Assembly: GCA_963974055.1 (NCBI GenBank)
Contig: CAXBCP010000019.1
Span: 1-64,000, forward strand
Length of the DNA: 64,000 nt
Reading direction: 5' to 3'
Source of the DNA: CAXBCP01 sp963974055
Lineage (GTDB): Bacteria > Pseudomonadota > Alphaproteobacteria > MPNO01 > UBA830
In this document: one piece after another, positions 26,398 through 35,296 of the stretch
Numbering within the stretch: position 1 is the stretch's first letter
Layout: each line of letters begins with the position of its first letter
The notes under the pieces: generated by a model
What the model was told of the DNA's origin: nothing
What the model saw: only the letters and a program-made list of their open reading frames with translations
Databases searched by the model: none
Translations under genes and position numbers: made by a program

Positions 26398-27171
26398 ATG
26401 TCGATAAACGATAATGATGCGCGTCCCCCCGCCGAAGCAGAAATTCCGCCCTCCAAGCGCCGAAAGAGCCGTTTCCGTACGCATATGCGTGGATATTTTC
26501 TAGCGGGGGTACTCGTTACCGCGCCGATCGGCATTACGTTTTACATATCCTGGCTGCTGGTCCGCTGGGTGGATTCGCAGGTCACCCCCCTGCTGCCGCC
26601 TGCCTATAACCCGGAAACCTATCTTCCTTTCGCGATCCCGGGACTTGGCCTGGTCATTGTATTTATTGTTCTGACCTTTATCGGCTGGTCGACCGCCGGA
26701 TTGCTCGGACGTCTCTGGATGAGGGTCAGCGAGCATTTTCTCGGCAGGATGCCGGTCATTCGCAGCGTTTATGGCGCCGTAAAGCAGATCATCGAGACAA
26801 TCCTCAAGCAGCAATCGACCGCGTTTCGCGATGTCGTGCTGTTCGAGTACCCCCGGCGGGGAAGCTGGGCAATCGGGTTCATAACCGGTCAGACACAGGG
26901 CGAAGTCCAGAATCTGACAACCGACGATGTCGTGAACGTGTTCCTGCCGACGACGCCCAACCCGACCTCGGGATACCTGCTTTTCATTCCCCGGAAAGAT
27001 CTCGTCATTCTTGAGATGACGGTCGAGGAAGGCATCAAGATGGTCGTTTCCGGTGGGATCGTTACCCCGCCCGACAGGCGATCCGCCGAAGCCAAGAAAG
27101 AGAAAAAGGTCGGCCCGGCAAACGGAGACTCCAAAACCGTTCCGTATACTTCCGACGGCACCGCCCCATAA
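26398..27171 (+). CDS. DUF502 family membrane protein
   Basis: A protein of 257 residues with a hydrophilic N-terminus and two membrane helices (about 32-57 and 80-103). The DUF502 pattern is clear: GYFLAGVLVTAPIGITFYISW, IPGLGLVIVFIVLTFIGW, GRMPVIRSVYGAVKQIIETI and TPNPTSGYLLFIPRKDLVILEMTVEEGIKMVVSGG. Molecular role not known. Its stop abuts that of recG on the other strand with no gap. Confidence 0.92.
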   Translation: MSINDNDARPPAEAEIPPSKRRKSRFRTHMRGYFLAGVLVTAPIGITFYISWLLVRWVDSQVTPLLPPAYNPETYLPFAIPGLGLVIVFIVLTFIGWSTAGLLGRLWMRVSEHFLGRMPVIRSVYGAVKQIIETILKQQSTAFRDVVLFEYPRRGSWAIGFITGQTQGEVQNLTTDDVVNVFLPTTPNPTSGYLLFIPRKDLVILEMTVEEGIKMVVSGGIVTPPDRRSAEAKKEKKVGPANGDSKTVPYTSDGTAP

Positions 27172-29253
27172 TCAGCCCGACAGCGCCGTTTTCACAACCG
27201 CGTCACGTTCGAACAGATACAGCAGCATCTTGAGCGCCTTCCCGCGATCGGATGTCAACTCAGGGTCACGTTCAAGAATGAGCCGTGCGTCATCCCGGGC
27301 AACCCCGATAAGTTCCGCATGGGCGCTCAGGTCGGCCATACGGAATTGCGGCAGCCCGCTTTGCTTTGTCCCCAGCACTTCCCCGGCCCCGCGGAGCCGA
27401 AGGTCTTCTTCCGCAATGACGAACCCGTCATCGGTTTCGCGCATGACCTTCAGACGGGCCTTGGCGGTCGCTGTCAGGGGTTCGCCATAGAGCAGCAGGC
27501 AGGACGATCTGTCCGCGCCACGCCCGACGCGCCCGCGCAATTGATGAAGCTGAGACAGTCCGAAACGTTCGGCCTGCTCGATCACCATGATCGTGGCCTC
27601 CGGCACATCGACACCTACCTCAATCACCGTCGTCGCCACCAGAATATCGATCTCGCCGGCGGCAAACTTCGCCATTACCGCATCTTTTTCCGCCGCCTTC
27701 AGCTTGCCGTGGATGAGGCCGACACGATCGCCGAAGCGCTGCGCGAGGGCGGCATGTCGCTCGGTCGCGGCGGCGAGATCGACAAGTTCGGAATCGTCGA
27801 CGAGTGGACAAACCCAGTATGCCCGGGCGCCGTTGGGAATAGCGCTGCGCAGGCGGTCCACGACGTCCTCCAGCCGCGACAGCGGCAGAACCCGGGTTTC
27901 GATCGGTTTCCGTCCCGCCGGCTTTTCCGTCAGGCGCGACGTTTCAAGATCGCCATAGGCCGTCATCATCAGGGTCCGGGGGATCGGCGTTGCGGTCATG
28001 ACAAGAATGTCTGCAGCCACTCCCTTGCCCGCCAGTGCGAGCCGCTGATGCACGCCGAAGCGATGCTGTTCGTCGACGACGACGAGCGCCAGGTCCCTGA
28101 ACTGCACATCGTCCTGGAACAGGGCATGGGTGCCGATGGCAATCGACGTGTCCCCCCCGGTCAACCCGTTCACCAGTGTTTCGCGTTTTTTGCCCTTATC
28201 GCGGCCGGTAATCAGAACGGTCCGGACGCCGATCGCATCCGCGAGCGGCGCGATGGTCGCATAATGCTGACGCGCCAGTATTTCGGTCGGCGCCATCAGC
28301 GCCGCCTGCGCCCCCTCTTCCACCGCAGCCAGCATCGCCATCAGGGCAACAACCGTCTTTCCGCTGCCGACATCGCCCTGCAGCAGCCGGATCATGCGCA
28401 GTTCGGATTTCATGTCGGCTGAAATCTCGGACAACGCCTGAAGCTGTGAACCGGTGAGCTTGAACGGCAAAGCCCCTTCAAGCTGCGCCTGCAACCGGCC
28501 GTCGCCGGCGATCGCACGGCCCGCCCGTTTCCGCTGCCGGCGACGTACGATCAACAGGGCAAGCTGATTGGCGAGGAGCTCGTCATAGGCAAGCCGTTCG
28601 CGCGCCGGTGCATCGGGCATCAGGTCGCTTTCGGATTGGGGCGCGTGGGCGGACGAAAGCGACGTCCGCCAGTCCATCCATTTACGTTGGCGATGCCACG
28701 GACCGTCATTCCATTCCGGCAGATCGGGCGCGAGCGCAACGGCGGCGGCGATGGCCTTGTTGAGCGGCCTCGCTGTCAGCCCCGCGGTCATCGGGTAAAC
28801 GGGTTCGACCGACTTGATTGCTTCGATCTCGTCGATCGAACCGATATGATCCGGGTGCGTCATCTGGAATTCGTCGCGGTAGCGTTCGATCCGCCCGCTG
28901 ACGACACGGATTTCGCCATCTGGAAGAATTTTCCGGAGGTAATCCTCGCGCCCATTGAAAAACACCAGGGTGATGAACCCGGTCTCGTCCCGGCACCGTA
29001 TCCTGTATGGCAATCCGCGACGCGCCGACGGAAAGTGCTTGTCGACCGTGACCGTCAGCGTCGCAATAGCGCCCTCCGCCGCATCCATGATTGCCGGCGC
29101 GTATCGCCGGTCGATCAGACCCGACGGCAGGTGCCATAAAAGGTCCACGATGGCCGGACCGGCGAGGCGCTCTATCAGCTTGCCGATCTTGGGTCCGACG
29201 CCCGGCAGGCTCGTGATCGGTGCAAATATCGAAAAAAGAATGTCCGGGCGCAT
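27172..29253 (-). CDS. recG: ATP-dependent DNA helicase RecG
   Basis: Branch-migration helicase of 693 residues. The N-terminal wedge domain (SLPGVGPKIGKLIERL, then an OB fold) is followed by helicase motifs: Walker A GDVGSGKTVVAL, DEQH in VVVDEQHRFGVHQR, TATPIPRT, and motif VI QLRGRVGRG. The TRG region TDDGFVIAEEDLRLRGAGEVLGTKQSG is intact. It remodels stalled forks and Holliday junctions. The ATG at 29253 gives the usual alphaproteobacterial N-terminus MRPDIL and has GGAAA upstream; ATG 29262 is the alternative. It is divergent from sdhE. Confidence 0.97.
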   Translation of the reverse strand: MRPDILFSIFAPITSLPGVGPKIGKLIERLAGPAIVDLLWHLPSGLIDRRYAPAIMDAAEGAIATLTVTVDKHFPSARRGLPYRIRCRDETGFITLVFFNGREDYLRKILPDGEIRVVSGRIERYRDEFQMTHPDHIGSIDEIEAIKSVEPVYPMTAGLTARPLNKAIAAAVALAPDLPEWNDGPWHRQRKWMDWRTSLSSAHAPQSESDLMPDAPARERLAYDELLANQLALLIVRRRQRKRAGRAIAGDGRLQAQLEGALPFKLTGSQLQALSEISADMKSELRMIRLLQGDVGSGKTVVALMAMLAAVEEGAQAALMAPTEILARQHYATIAPLADAIGVRTVLITGRDKGKKRETLVNGLTGGDTSIAIGTHALFQDDVQFRDLALVVVDEQHRFGVHQRLALAGKGVAADILVMTATPIPRTLMMTAYGDLETSRLTEKPAGRKPIETRVLPLSRLEDVVDRLRSAIPNGARAYWVCPLVDDSELVDLAAATERHAALAQRFGDRVGLIHGKLKAAEKDAVMAKFAAGEIDILVATTVIEVGVDVPEATIMVIEQAERFGLSQLHQLRGRVGRGADRSSCLLLYGEPLTATAKARLKVMRETDDGFVIAEEDLRLRGAGEVLGTKQSGLPQFRMADLSAHAELIGVARDDARLILERDPELTSDRGKALKMLLYLFERDAVVKTALSG

Positions 29254-29343
29254 GTTTTCCATCAAAAATCGGGCGCGATCAGCCGAAACCGGGCTGACAT
29301 CGTCGTGGCAGCCACTTATACCAGCCTTCCACGAGGAGCAGTA

Positions 29344-29607
29344 ATGCCTGATACGTTAGAAACCGTCCGCCGTAAACTCCGGTTCCGCAGTCTCCGCCGC
29401 GGGACCAAGGAAAGCGATATGGTGATCGGGGGCTTCGCCAATGACCACCTGCAGGACCTTGACCAGCGACAGCTCGAACATTTCGAAGCACTGCTGGACG
29501 AAAACGATCAGGACGTGCTGAGCTGGGTGATGGAGATGATGCCGCCGCCCGCCGCCTTCGATACAGATGTTCTCGACATGCTGCGAACATACAAGAAGAA
29601 AATATAA
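29344..29607 (+). CDS. sdhE: FAD assembly factor SdhE
   Basis: A protein of 87 residues, the normal size. It carries the RGxxE motif as RRGTKESD, which is required for covalent flavinylation of succinate dehydrogenase, together with the typical LDQRQLEHFEALLDENDQDVLSWV helices. ATG has AGGAG 6 bp upstream. It is followed after only 4 bp by mfd, with which it is probably translated in coupled fashion. The arrangement recG/sdhE/mfd is common in this bacterial class. Confidence 0.96.
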   Translation: MPDTLETVRRKLRFRSLRRGTKESDMVIGGFANDHLQDLDQRQLEHFEALLDENDQDVLSWVMEMMPPPAAFDTDVLDMLRTYKKKI

Positions 29608-29611
29608 GTAA

Positions 29612-32600
29612 TTGAACTATATAGATAAATCGTTTTCCGGAACCGGGCGGTTCCTGCTTTCCGGCGTACCGGAAGGATATGACGCGCTCATACTCGCGCA
29701 AACGCTGTCGGCAAAGCCTGACCATGCCCTGCACCTTCACATCGCACGGGATGCCAAACGCATGGCGGCGATGGCGGACGCACTCGCATTCTTTGCGCCG
29801 GATATCGCCGTGGTGTCCTTTCCCGCCTGGGACTGCCTGCCCTATGACCGGGTTTCCCCGAACCGCGAAATCGCGGCAGAACGTATCGAAGCCCTGACGT
29901 TTCTGGCGACCGCGGCAGACAAGCAGCAGTCGAAACGTCTCGTCGTTCTCACATCCGTCAACGCCGCGCTGCAGCGGGTTCCGGCACGAACCGTTCTGAA
30001 CAGCGCCGCCCGCCGTTTTGCCATCGGATCGCGGGTAAATATCGACGAAATGGGCGAGTTTTTCAGCCGAAACGGGTTCGAGCGCGTCGGCACGGTCCGC
30101 GAACCAGGGGAATACGCCGTCCGCGGCGGTATTCTCGATATATTTCCGCCGGGCGCGAACCTGCCGCTCCGTCTCGACCTGTTCGGCGACGAGATCGAGG
30201 CCTTGCGGAGTTTCGACCCCGCCACGCAGCGCTCCGTCGAGACAATCGACGCATTTTCGCTCAAACCCGCCAGCGAAGTGTTTCTCGACGAAGATTCCGT
30301 CGCCCGGTTCCGGTCGGGTTACCGCGAAGCCTTTGGCTCGGTAACGGACGATCCGCTCTATCTTGCCGTCAGCGAGGGACGAAAGCAGATCGGCATGGAA
30401 CACTGGCTTCCGCTGTTCCATGAATCGCTCGAAACGATATTCGATTACCTGCCGGGCGCATCCGTGACGCTCGACAACGATGCCGATCAGGTTCGCGACG
30501 GCCGACTGGAAACCATTGCCGATTATTACGATGCCCGGATGAGTTTCATTCAAAACCGGAATTCCCAGGATACCAACAGCCAGCCGCCCTACCGCCCCCT
30601 GCCCGCCGATAGTCTGTACCTGACCGCGCGGGAGTTCGAAAAGGCACTCGACGGACGACTGGTCGGGCAGTTGTCGCCCTTTGCGGCGCCGGAAGGCATC
30701 GCCTCTTCGGCCTATGCAGAGGTCCTGTCGGTCGGCGCGAAGCGCGTTCCCGATTTCGCTGCGGTGCGCGCCCAGGCGGCTGCCGCTGCCGGCTCTGCTC
30801 CCAAAAAGGACGACATTCCGGTCGATACATTGTTCGATAACCTGAATGCCCGCCTGAAACGCGATATTTCGGAAGGCCGCCGCGCCCTCATCAGCGCCTT
30901 CACGCAGGGCTCCCGCGAGCGGCTCGGCCAGTTGCTGGGCGACCACAACGTAGCCAACATCACCCCGGTCGAGAACTGGGACGAAACGGACAACCTGAAC
31001 GATTCCGCCATCGGTCTGGCCGTCCTGCCGATCGAGCACGGATTCACCTCCGACGACCTGATCCTGATTACCGAACAGGATATTCTGGGCGAACGCATCG
31101 TTCGCCCGGACCGAAAGCGCAAGCGCGCCGAAGACTTCATCGCCGATGTTTCGGAAATCGCCCTCGGCGACCTTGTGGTTCATATCGAGCACGGTATCGG
31201 CCGTTATAACGGGCTGGAAACGCTGAGCGTCATGAATGCGCCCCATGACTGCCTGCGCCTGGTCTATGCCGGCGACGACAAGCTTTACGTACCTGTCGAA
31301 AACGTCGAAGTCCTGTCGCGGTACGGATCCGGCGATATGCCTGCGACCCTCGACCGGCTCGGCGGCGCCGCCTGGCAGGCCCGCAAGGCGCGGATGAAGT
31401 CGCGCATGAAGGATATCGCCAACGAGCTTATCAAGATCGCGGCACAACGCACCCTTCGCCCGGCAGTAAAAATCGAGGTCCCCGACGGTCTCTATCAGGA
31501 ATTCGCAGCGCGGTTTCCCTATACCGAAACGGATGACCAGGCGCATGCGATCGCCGACACCCTGACGGACCTGAAGTCCGGCAACGCCATGGACCGGCTG
31601 GTCTGTGGCGACGTGGGCTTCGGCAAAACGGAGATCGCGCTGCGAGCCGCCTTTGCCACCGTCATGTCGGGCGGTCAGGTTGCGGTCGTCGTGCCGACCA
31701 CCCTTCTCGCCCGCCAGCATTTCGCGACCTTCCTGGAGCGGTTTTCCGGCGTGCCGGTACGGATCGAACAGCTGTCGCGGCTGGTCACCGGCAAGGCGGC
31801 AGACGAAGTCCGGGCAGGCCTCGCCAATGGCGAGGTCGATATTGTCGTGGGCACCCACGCCCTGCTCAGCAAATCGATCGCGTTCAAGAAGCTCGACCTG
31901 CTGATTGTCGATGAAGAACAGCATTTCGGCGTCACCCACAAGGAACGGCTGAAGAACCTGAAGACGGACGTCCACGTTCTCACCCTCACTGCCACGCCCA
32001 TTCCACGGACATTGCAGATGGCGCTGAGCGGCGTGAAGGAGATGAGCCTCATCGGCACGCCGCCGGTCGACCGTCTGGCGGTGCGGACCTTCGTGATGCC
32101 GTTCGACGAGGTCATGATCCGCGAAGCGATCATGCGCGAACATTTCCGCGGCGGTCAGACATTCTATGTCTGTCCGAGGGTCGCGGATTTGGACGATATC
32201 GCGGGACAGCTCCGCCGCCTGGTGCCGGAGATCAAGATCGCAATGGCCCACGGCCAGATGGGCACCAGGGCGCTGGAAGACGTGATGACCACGTTCTACG
32301 AAGGATCAGCCAATCTGTTGCTGTCGACGCAGATCGTCGAATCCGGGCTCGATATTCCGTCTGCCAACACCATGATTATTCACCGCGCCGATATGTTCGG
32401 TCTTGCCCAGCTTTACCAGCTGCGCGGACGTATCGGGCGGTCGAAACTACGTGCCTATTGTTACCTGACCCTGCCGAACGACAGGAAACTGACCGATGCC
32501 GCGAACAAGCGGCTGGAAGTGATGCAGTCGCTCGACACGCTCGGCGCCGGGTTCTCGCTCGCCAGCCACGATCTCGACATCCGTGGCGCGGGCAACCTGC

Positions 32601-33163
32601 TGGGATCGGAACAGTCCGGACATATCCGCGAAGTCGGCGTCGAGCTTTACCAGCACATGCTGGAAGAAGCCGTGGCGGTGGCCAAGGGTGTAGAGAATGC
32701 GGATGACCGCGAGTGGAGTCCGCAGATCAATGTCGGCATCCCCGTGCTGATCCCGGAAAAGTACGTCTCGGATCTCGGCGTGCGCCTTGGCCTTTACCGG
32801 CGTATTGCAGAACTTAAAAGCGCCGAGGAAACCGAAGGCTTTGCGGCAGAGCTGATCGACCGCTTCGGAACCCTTCCGGGCGAGGTCGAGAACCTCCTTC
32901 AGATCGTCACCATCAAACGCCATTGCCGGCGCGCCAATGTCGAAAAGATAGATGCCGGGCCCAAGGGTGCTACATTGTCGTTCCGCGCCAACAGCTTCGA
33001 CAACCCGGCCGGGCTGATTGAATTCGTCTCGTCTGATGTCGGACGCACCAAGCTGCGGCCCGATCATACGATGGTCGTCCGGCGCGACTGGACCCGCGGT
33101 ACCGACCGGCTGCGCGGTGTTCGCCAACTTGCCGAGAAACTGGCGACGATCTCCACCGGTTGA
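29612..33163 (+). CDS. mfd: Transcription-repair coupling factor Mfd
   Basis: A protein of 1183 residues, full length. Domains in order: UvrB-like D1/D2 (to about 350), D3, the RNA-polymerase-interacting CarD-like domain (about 510-590, ALGDLVVHIEHGIGRYNGLETL), the translocase with Walker A GDVGFGKTEIALRA (about 665) and DEEQ box (IVDEEQHFGV), motif VI QLRGRIGRSK, and the C-terminal TRCF domain. It removes stalled RNA polymerase and recruits UvrA. The only start that keeps the conserved N-terminus is TTG at 29612, 4 bp after the sdhE stop, with AGAAGA as a weak ribosome site. Confidence 0.96.
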   Translation: MNYIDKSFSGTGRFLLSGVPEGYDALILAQTLSAKPDHALHLHIARDAKRMAAMADALAFFAPDIAVVSFPAWDCLPYDRVSPNREIAAERIEALTFLATAADKQQSKRLVVLTSVNAALQRVPARTVLNSAARRFAIGSRVNIDEMGEFFSRNGFERVGTVREPGEYAVRGGILDIFPPGANLPLRLDLFGDEIEALRSFDPATQRSVETIDAFSLKPASEVFLDEDSVARFRSGYREAFGSVTDDPLYLAVSEGRKQIGMEHWLPLFHESLETIFDYLPGASVTLDNDADQVRDGRLETIADYYDARMSFIQNRNSQDTNSQPPYRPLPADSLYLTAREFEKALDGRLVGQLSPFAAPEGIASSAYAEVLSVGAKRVPDFAAVRAQAAAAAGSAPKKDDIPVDTLFDNLNARLKRDISEGRRALISAFTQGSRERLGQLLGDHNVANITPVENWDETDNLNDSAIGLAVLPIEHGFTSDDLILITEQDILGERIVRPDRKRKRAEDFIADVSEIALGDLVVHIEHGIGRYNGLETLSVMNAPHDCLRLVYAGDDKLYVPVENVEVLSRYGSGDMPATLDRLGGAAWQARKARMKSRMKDIANELIKIAAQRTLRPAVKIEVPDGLYQEFAARFPYTETDDQAHAIADTLTDLKSGNAMDRLVCGDVGFGKTEIALRAAFATVMSGGQVAVVVPTTLLARQHFATFLERFSGVPVRIEQLSRLVTGKAADEVRAGLANGEVDIVVGTHALLSKSIAFKKLDLLIVDEEQHFGVTHKERLKNLKTDVHVLTLTATPIPRTLQMALSGVKEMSLIGTPPVDRLAVRTFVMPFDEVMIREAIMREHFRGGQTFYVCPRVADLDDIAGQLRRLVPEIKIAMAHGQMGTRALEDVMTTFYEGSANLLLSTQIVESGLDIPSANTMIIHRADMFGLAQLYQLRGRIGRSKLRAYCYLTLPNDRKLTDAANKRLEVMQSLDTLGAGFSLASHDLDIRGAGNLLGSEQSGHIREVGVELYQHMLEEAVAVAKGVENADDREWSPQINVGIPVLIPEKYVSDLGVRLGLYRRIAELKSAEETEGFAAELIDRFGTLPGEVENLLQIVTIKRHCRRANVEKIDAGPKGATLSFRANSFDNPAGLIEFVSSDVGRTKLRPDHTMVVRRDWTRGTDRLRGVRQLAEKLATISTG

Positions 33164-33187
33164 ACAGAACTCAAGGATTTTAAGACG

Positions 33188-33646
33188 ATGAAAGTGGAAC
33201 GACCGCTGTATTTTGAGGATTTCGAAGTGGGCCAGGTTTACGAGACCGGTTCGCAGACACTCGAAGCCGAGGAAATCATGGAATTCGGCAGGAACTACGC
33301 GCCTCTGCCGTATCACACGGATATCGAGGCCGCGAAGGAAACGAGCTTCGGGACACTGGTCGCCGCCGGTTTTCAAACCGCTTCGGTTACATTCGGCCTG
33401 TTTGCCAGAACGGGCGCGCTTAGTCTCAGCGGCATGGGGTCGCCGGGCATCGATTCCCTGCGCTGGAAACGCCCCGTCAAGGTTGGCGATACCCTGCACG
33501 TTCTTGCGAATGTCATAGAAACATCACCCGCAGCGAAGGAAGGCGGTCGCGATGCGGTTCGTATCCGGTATGAGACGCTGAACCAGGACGACGAAACAGT
33601 GATGACGATGACCAGCCTTCATTTCGTACGCAGAATGCCGGATTAG
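33188..33646 (+). CDS. MaoC-like hot-dog protein with altered active site
   Basis: A protein of 152 residues with the single hot-dog fold of MaoC-type (R)-hydratases. The hydratase motif, usually YDPxPxHTD, reads NYAPLPYHTD here: His43 is kept but the catalytic aspartate position (residue 38) is Ala. The rest is regular: LVAAGFQTASVTFGLF and the C-terminal SLRWKRPVKVGDTLHV. It may therefore bind an acyl-CoA without normal hydration, or use another residue. ATG has AAGGA upstream; 24 bp behind mfd, though unrelated in function. Confidence 0.85.
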   Translation: MKVERPLYFEDFEVGQVYETGSQTLEAEEIMEFGRNYAPLPYHTDIEAAKETSFGTLVAAGFQTASVTFGLFARTGALSLSGMGSPGIDSLRWKRPVKVGDTLHVLANVIETSPAAKEGGRDAVRIRYETLNQDDETVMTMTSLHFVRRMPD

Positions 33647-33673
33647 TTTGGCAGCAACGAAGCGCCAGCGGCA

Positions 33674-34159
33674 TCAATCTTCCAGCAGACTGCGCAGCAT
33701 CCACGCCGTTTTTTCGTGAACGTCCAGGCGTTGGGTGAGCAAATCCGCCGTCGGCAAATCGTTCGCGGCCTCAACTACCGGAATCAGCTCTCGCGCGGTG
33801 CGTGCCGTCGCTTCCTGGGCAGAGACCAGATGGCGGATCATATCGGTTGCCTTCGGCACACCGCCGATCTCATCGATCGAGGTTAGTTTCACAAACTCGC
33901 TGTATGTGCCGGGAGCCGGGAAATCGAGAGCCCGGATACGCTCTGCGATCAGGTCAAGAGCATTCCACTGTTCCGTATACTGGTCCATGAACATCAGATG
34001 TAACGTGTTGAACATCGGACCTTTGACGTTCCAGTGAAAGTTATGCGTCATCAGGTAGAGCGTATAACTGTCTGCCAGGAGCGTGGAGAGCCCTTCGGCG
34101 ATTTTCCGGCGTTCCCCGACTTCGATACCGATGTCGATCGATGGGGCCTTAGCATCCAT
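33674..34159 (-). CDS. dps: Dps-family ferritin-like DNA-protection protein
   Basis: A protein of 161 residues. The ferroxidase signature is present: LYLMTHNFHWNVKGPMF with the HxxxW pattern, FMDQYTEQWNALDLIAERIRALD with the Asp and Glu ligands, and the C-terminal DVHEKTAWMLRSLLE. Dps forms a dodecameric shell that oxidises iron with peroxide and shields DNA. ATG has AGGAG 9 bp upstream. It is divergent from the binding-fold gene at 34317 across a 157-bp space that holds an FNR/FixK-type box. Confidence 0.95.
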   Translation of the reverse strand: MDAKAPSIDIGIEVGERRKIAEGLSTLLADSYTLYLMTHNFHWNVKGPMFNTLHLMFMDQYTEQWNALDLIAERIRALDFPAPGTYSEFVKLTSIDEIGGVPKATDMIRHLVSAQEATARTARELIPVVEAANDLPTADLLTQRLDVHEKTAWMLRSLLED

Positions 34160-34250
34160 AGTTGTTTCTCCTGAATTGAACTTCGCCGTGTCTGAAATCC
34201 GGCGGAATTATGCTTGTTCGGAGAGTTCCTATAAAATAAACGTGCCCGCC

Positions 34251-34264
34251 TTGACCTCAATCAA
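34251..34264. promoter_or_regulatory. FNR/FixK-type box
   Basis: TTGAC-CTCA-ATCAA fits the alphaproteobacterial FNR/FixK pattern TTGAY-N4-RTCAA. It lies 53 bp before the ATG at 34317 and about 92 bp upstream of dps. It may put either gene under oxygen control. A short motif, so chance occurrence is possible. Confidence 0.45.
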
Positions 34265-34316
34265 GAAACAGGACCACGTTAAAAAGCACTGCGCTATTAA
34301 TCTTCGAGGAACTTTC

Positions 34317-35282
34317 ATGTCTGACCGCCTTTCGATCCGCCTCGCTGCCGGTTCCGGCCCCACTTTCGGTGTCGACGATCTCGCCTGCGCCGCCGCCACG
34401 ACCCTCGGCCTGTGGACCGAAGAAGGCCTCGATGTCGCCTGGACCCCGGTACATGGGGGCGTTGCCGCGCTCAACGCCGTCCTCGACGATACGGTGGATG
34501 TTTCCTACGGCGGACTGGGACCGCTGATCAAGTCCCGGGCCGAGGGCAACCCCGTCCGCGCCATCGTATCGATGGCCCGCGGCCTGGCGCAGAATCTGAT
34601 CGTTCAGAAATCGATCCGGAGCACCGACGATCTCAAGGGCGTTTCCTGGGCGCTCGACGGTACGAACGCGCTCAGCCATCACATGGCGCGCCTTACGGTG
34701 CGGGCGCTCGGCATCGACGAAGCCGATATCGACTGGCAGGTCGTCGGCCCGCCGCCGGAACGTATCGAACGCCTCCTCAACGGTTCTATCGATGTATCTC
34801 TGATCCGTGTCGAGGAAGCAATCTCGCTCAGCCTCGAGCACAAGGACAAGCTGCACACCTTGCTGGGATTTGCCCAGTTGAAGGGGCTCGTGCCGACGCA
34901 GCCCCATGGCGTGCTCGGCACCACGGAAGCCTATGAGGCCGCCCACCCGGAAGAGCTCGCCCGGCTGACACGCGGCATGATCAGGGCCTCGCGCGCCCTG
35001 CACGACAGCTACGATACATTCCGCGAGGTCTACGACCGGAACGTGACCGTGCCGGTGCCCGACGATCAGGTCAGGCAGATCTGGCAACAGGAACACGATT
35101 CAGGTGGGTTCGCGGTTAACGGCGAAATGTCCCAGGCCCATTGGACCCGGCAGATGGAACTGTATCGGGAGCTTTATCCCGATCTTCGCACGGTCTCTCT
35201 GGATGAGATTCTGCCGCGTCGCTTCGTTACCGATGCGCTTGGCGCGCTGGGTCGTCACGAGAGCGGGTCAGACAACACCTGA
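34317..35282 (+). CDS. Periplasmic-binding-fold (NMT1/THI5-like) protein without signal peptide
   Basis: A protein of 321 residues with the NMT1/THI5/SsuA fold: LAAGSGPTFGVDDLACAAATTLGLWTEEGLDV, then DVSYGGLGPLIKSRAEG and STDDLKGVSWALDGTNALSHHMARL. It begins at MSDRLSIRLAAG with GAGGAA upstream and has no signal peptide. This is like the gene at 5197 and like cytosolic enzymes of the fold such as 4,5-dihydroxyphthalate decarboxylase. No transporter partners adjoin. An FNR/FixK-type box lies upstream. Enzyme or ligand not known. Confidence 0.75.
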   Translation: MSDRLSIRLAAGSGPTFGVDDLACAAATTLGLWTEEGLDVAWTPVHGGVAALNAVLDDTVDVSYGGLGPLIKSRAEGNPVRAIVSMARGLAQNLIVQKSIRSTDDLKGVSWALDGTNALSHHMARLTVRALGIDEADIDWQVVGPPPERIERLLNGSIDVSLIRVEEAISLSLEHKDKLHTLLGFAQLKGLVPTQPHGVLGTTEAYEAAHPEELARLTRGMIRASRALHDSYDTFREVYDRNVTVPVPDDQVRQIWQQEHDSGGFAVNGEMSQAHWTRQMELYRELYPDLRTVSLDEILPRRFVTDALGALGRHESGSDNT

Positions 35283-35296
35283 AGCTGTATAGTATA

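Noticed and set aside
29279..32251. Open frame of 990 codons on the minus strand across mfd
   Set aside because: It is antisense to a clearly recognised Mfd, arises from high GC at third positions, and shows no known motif.
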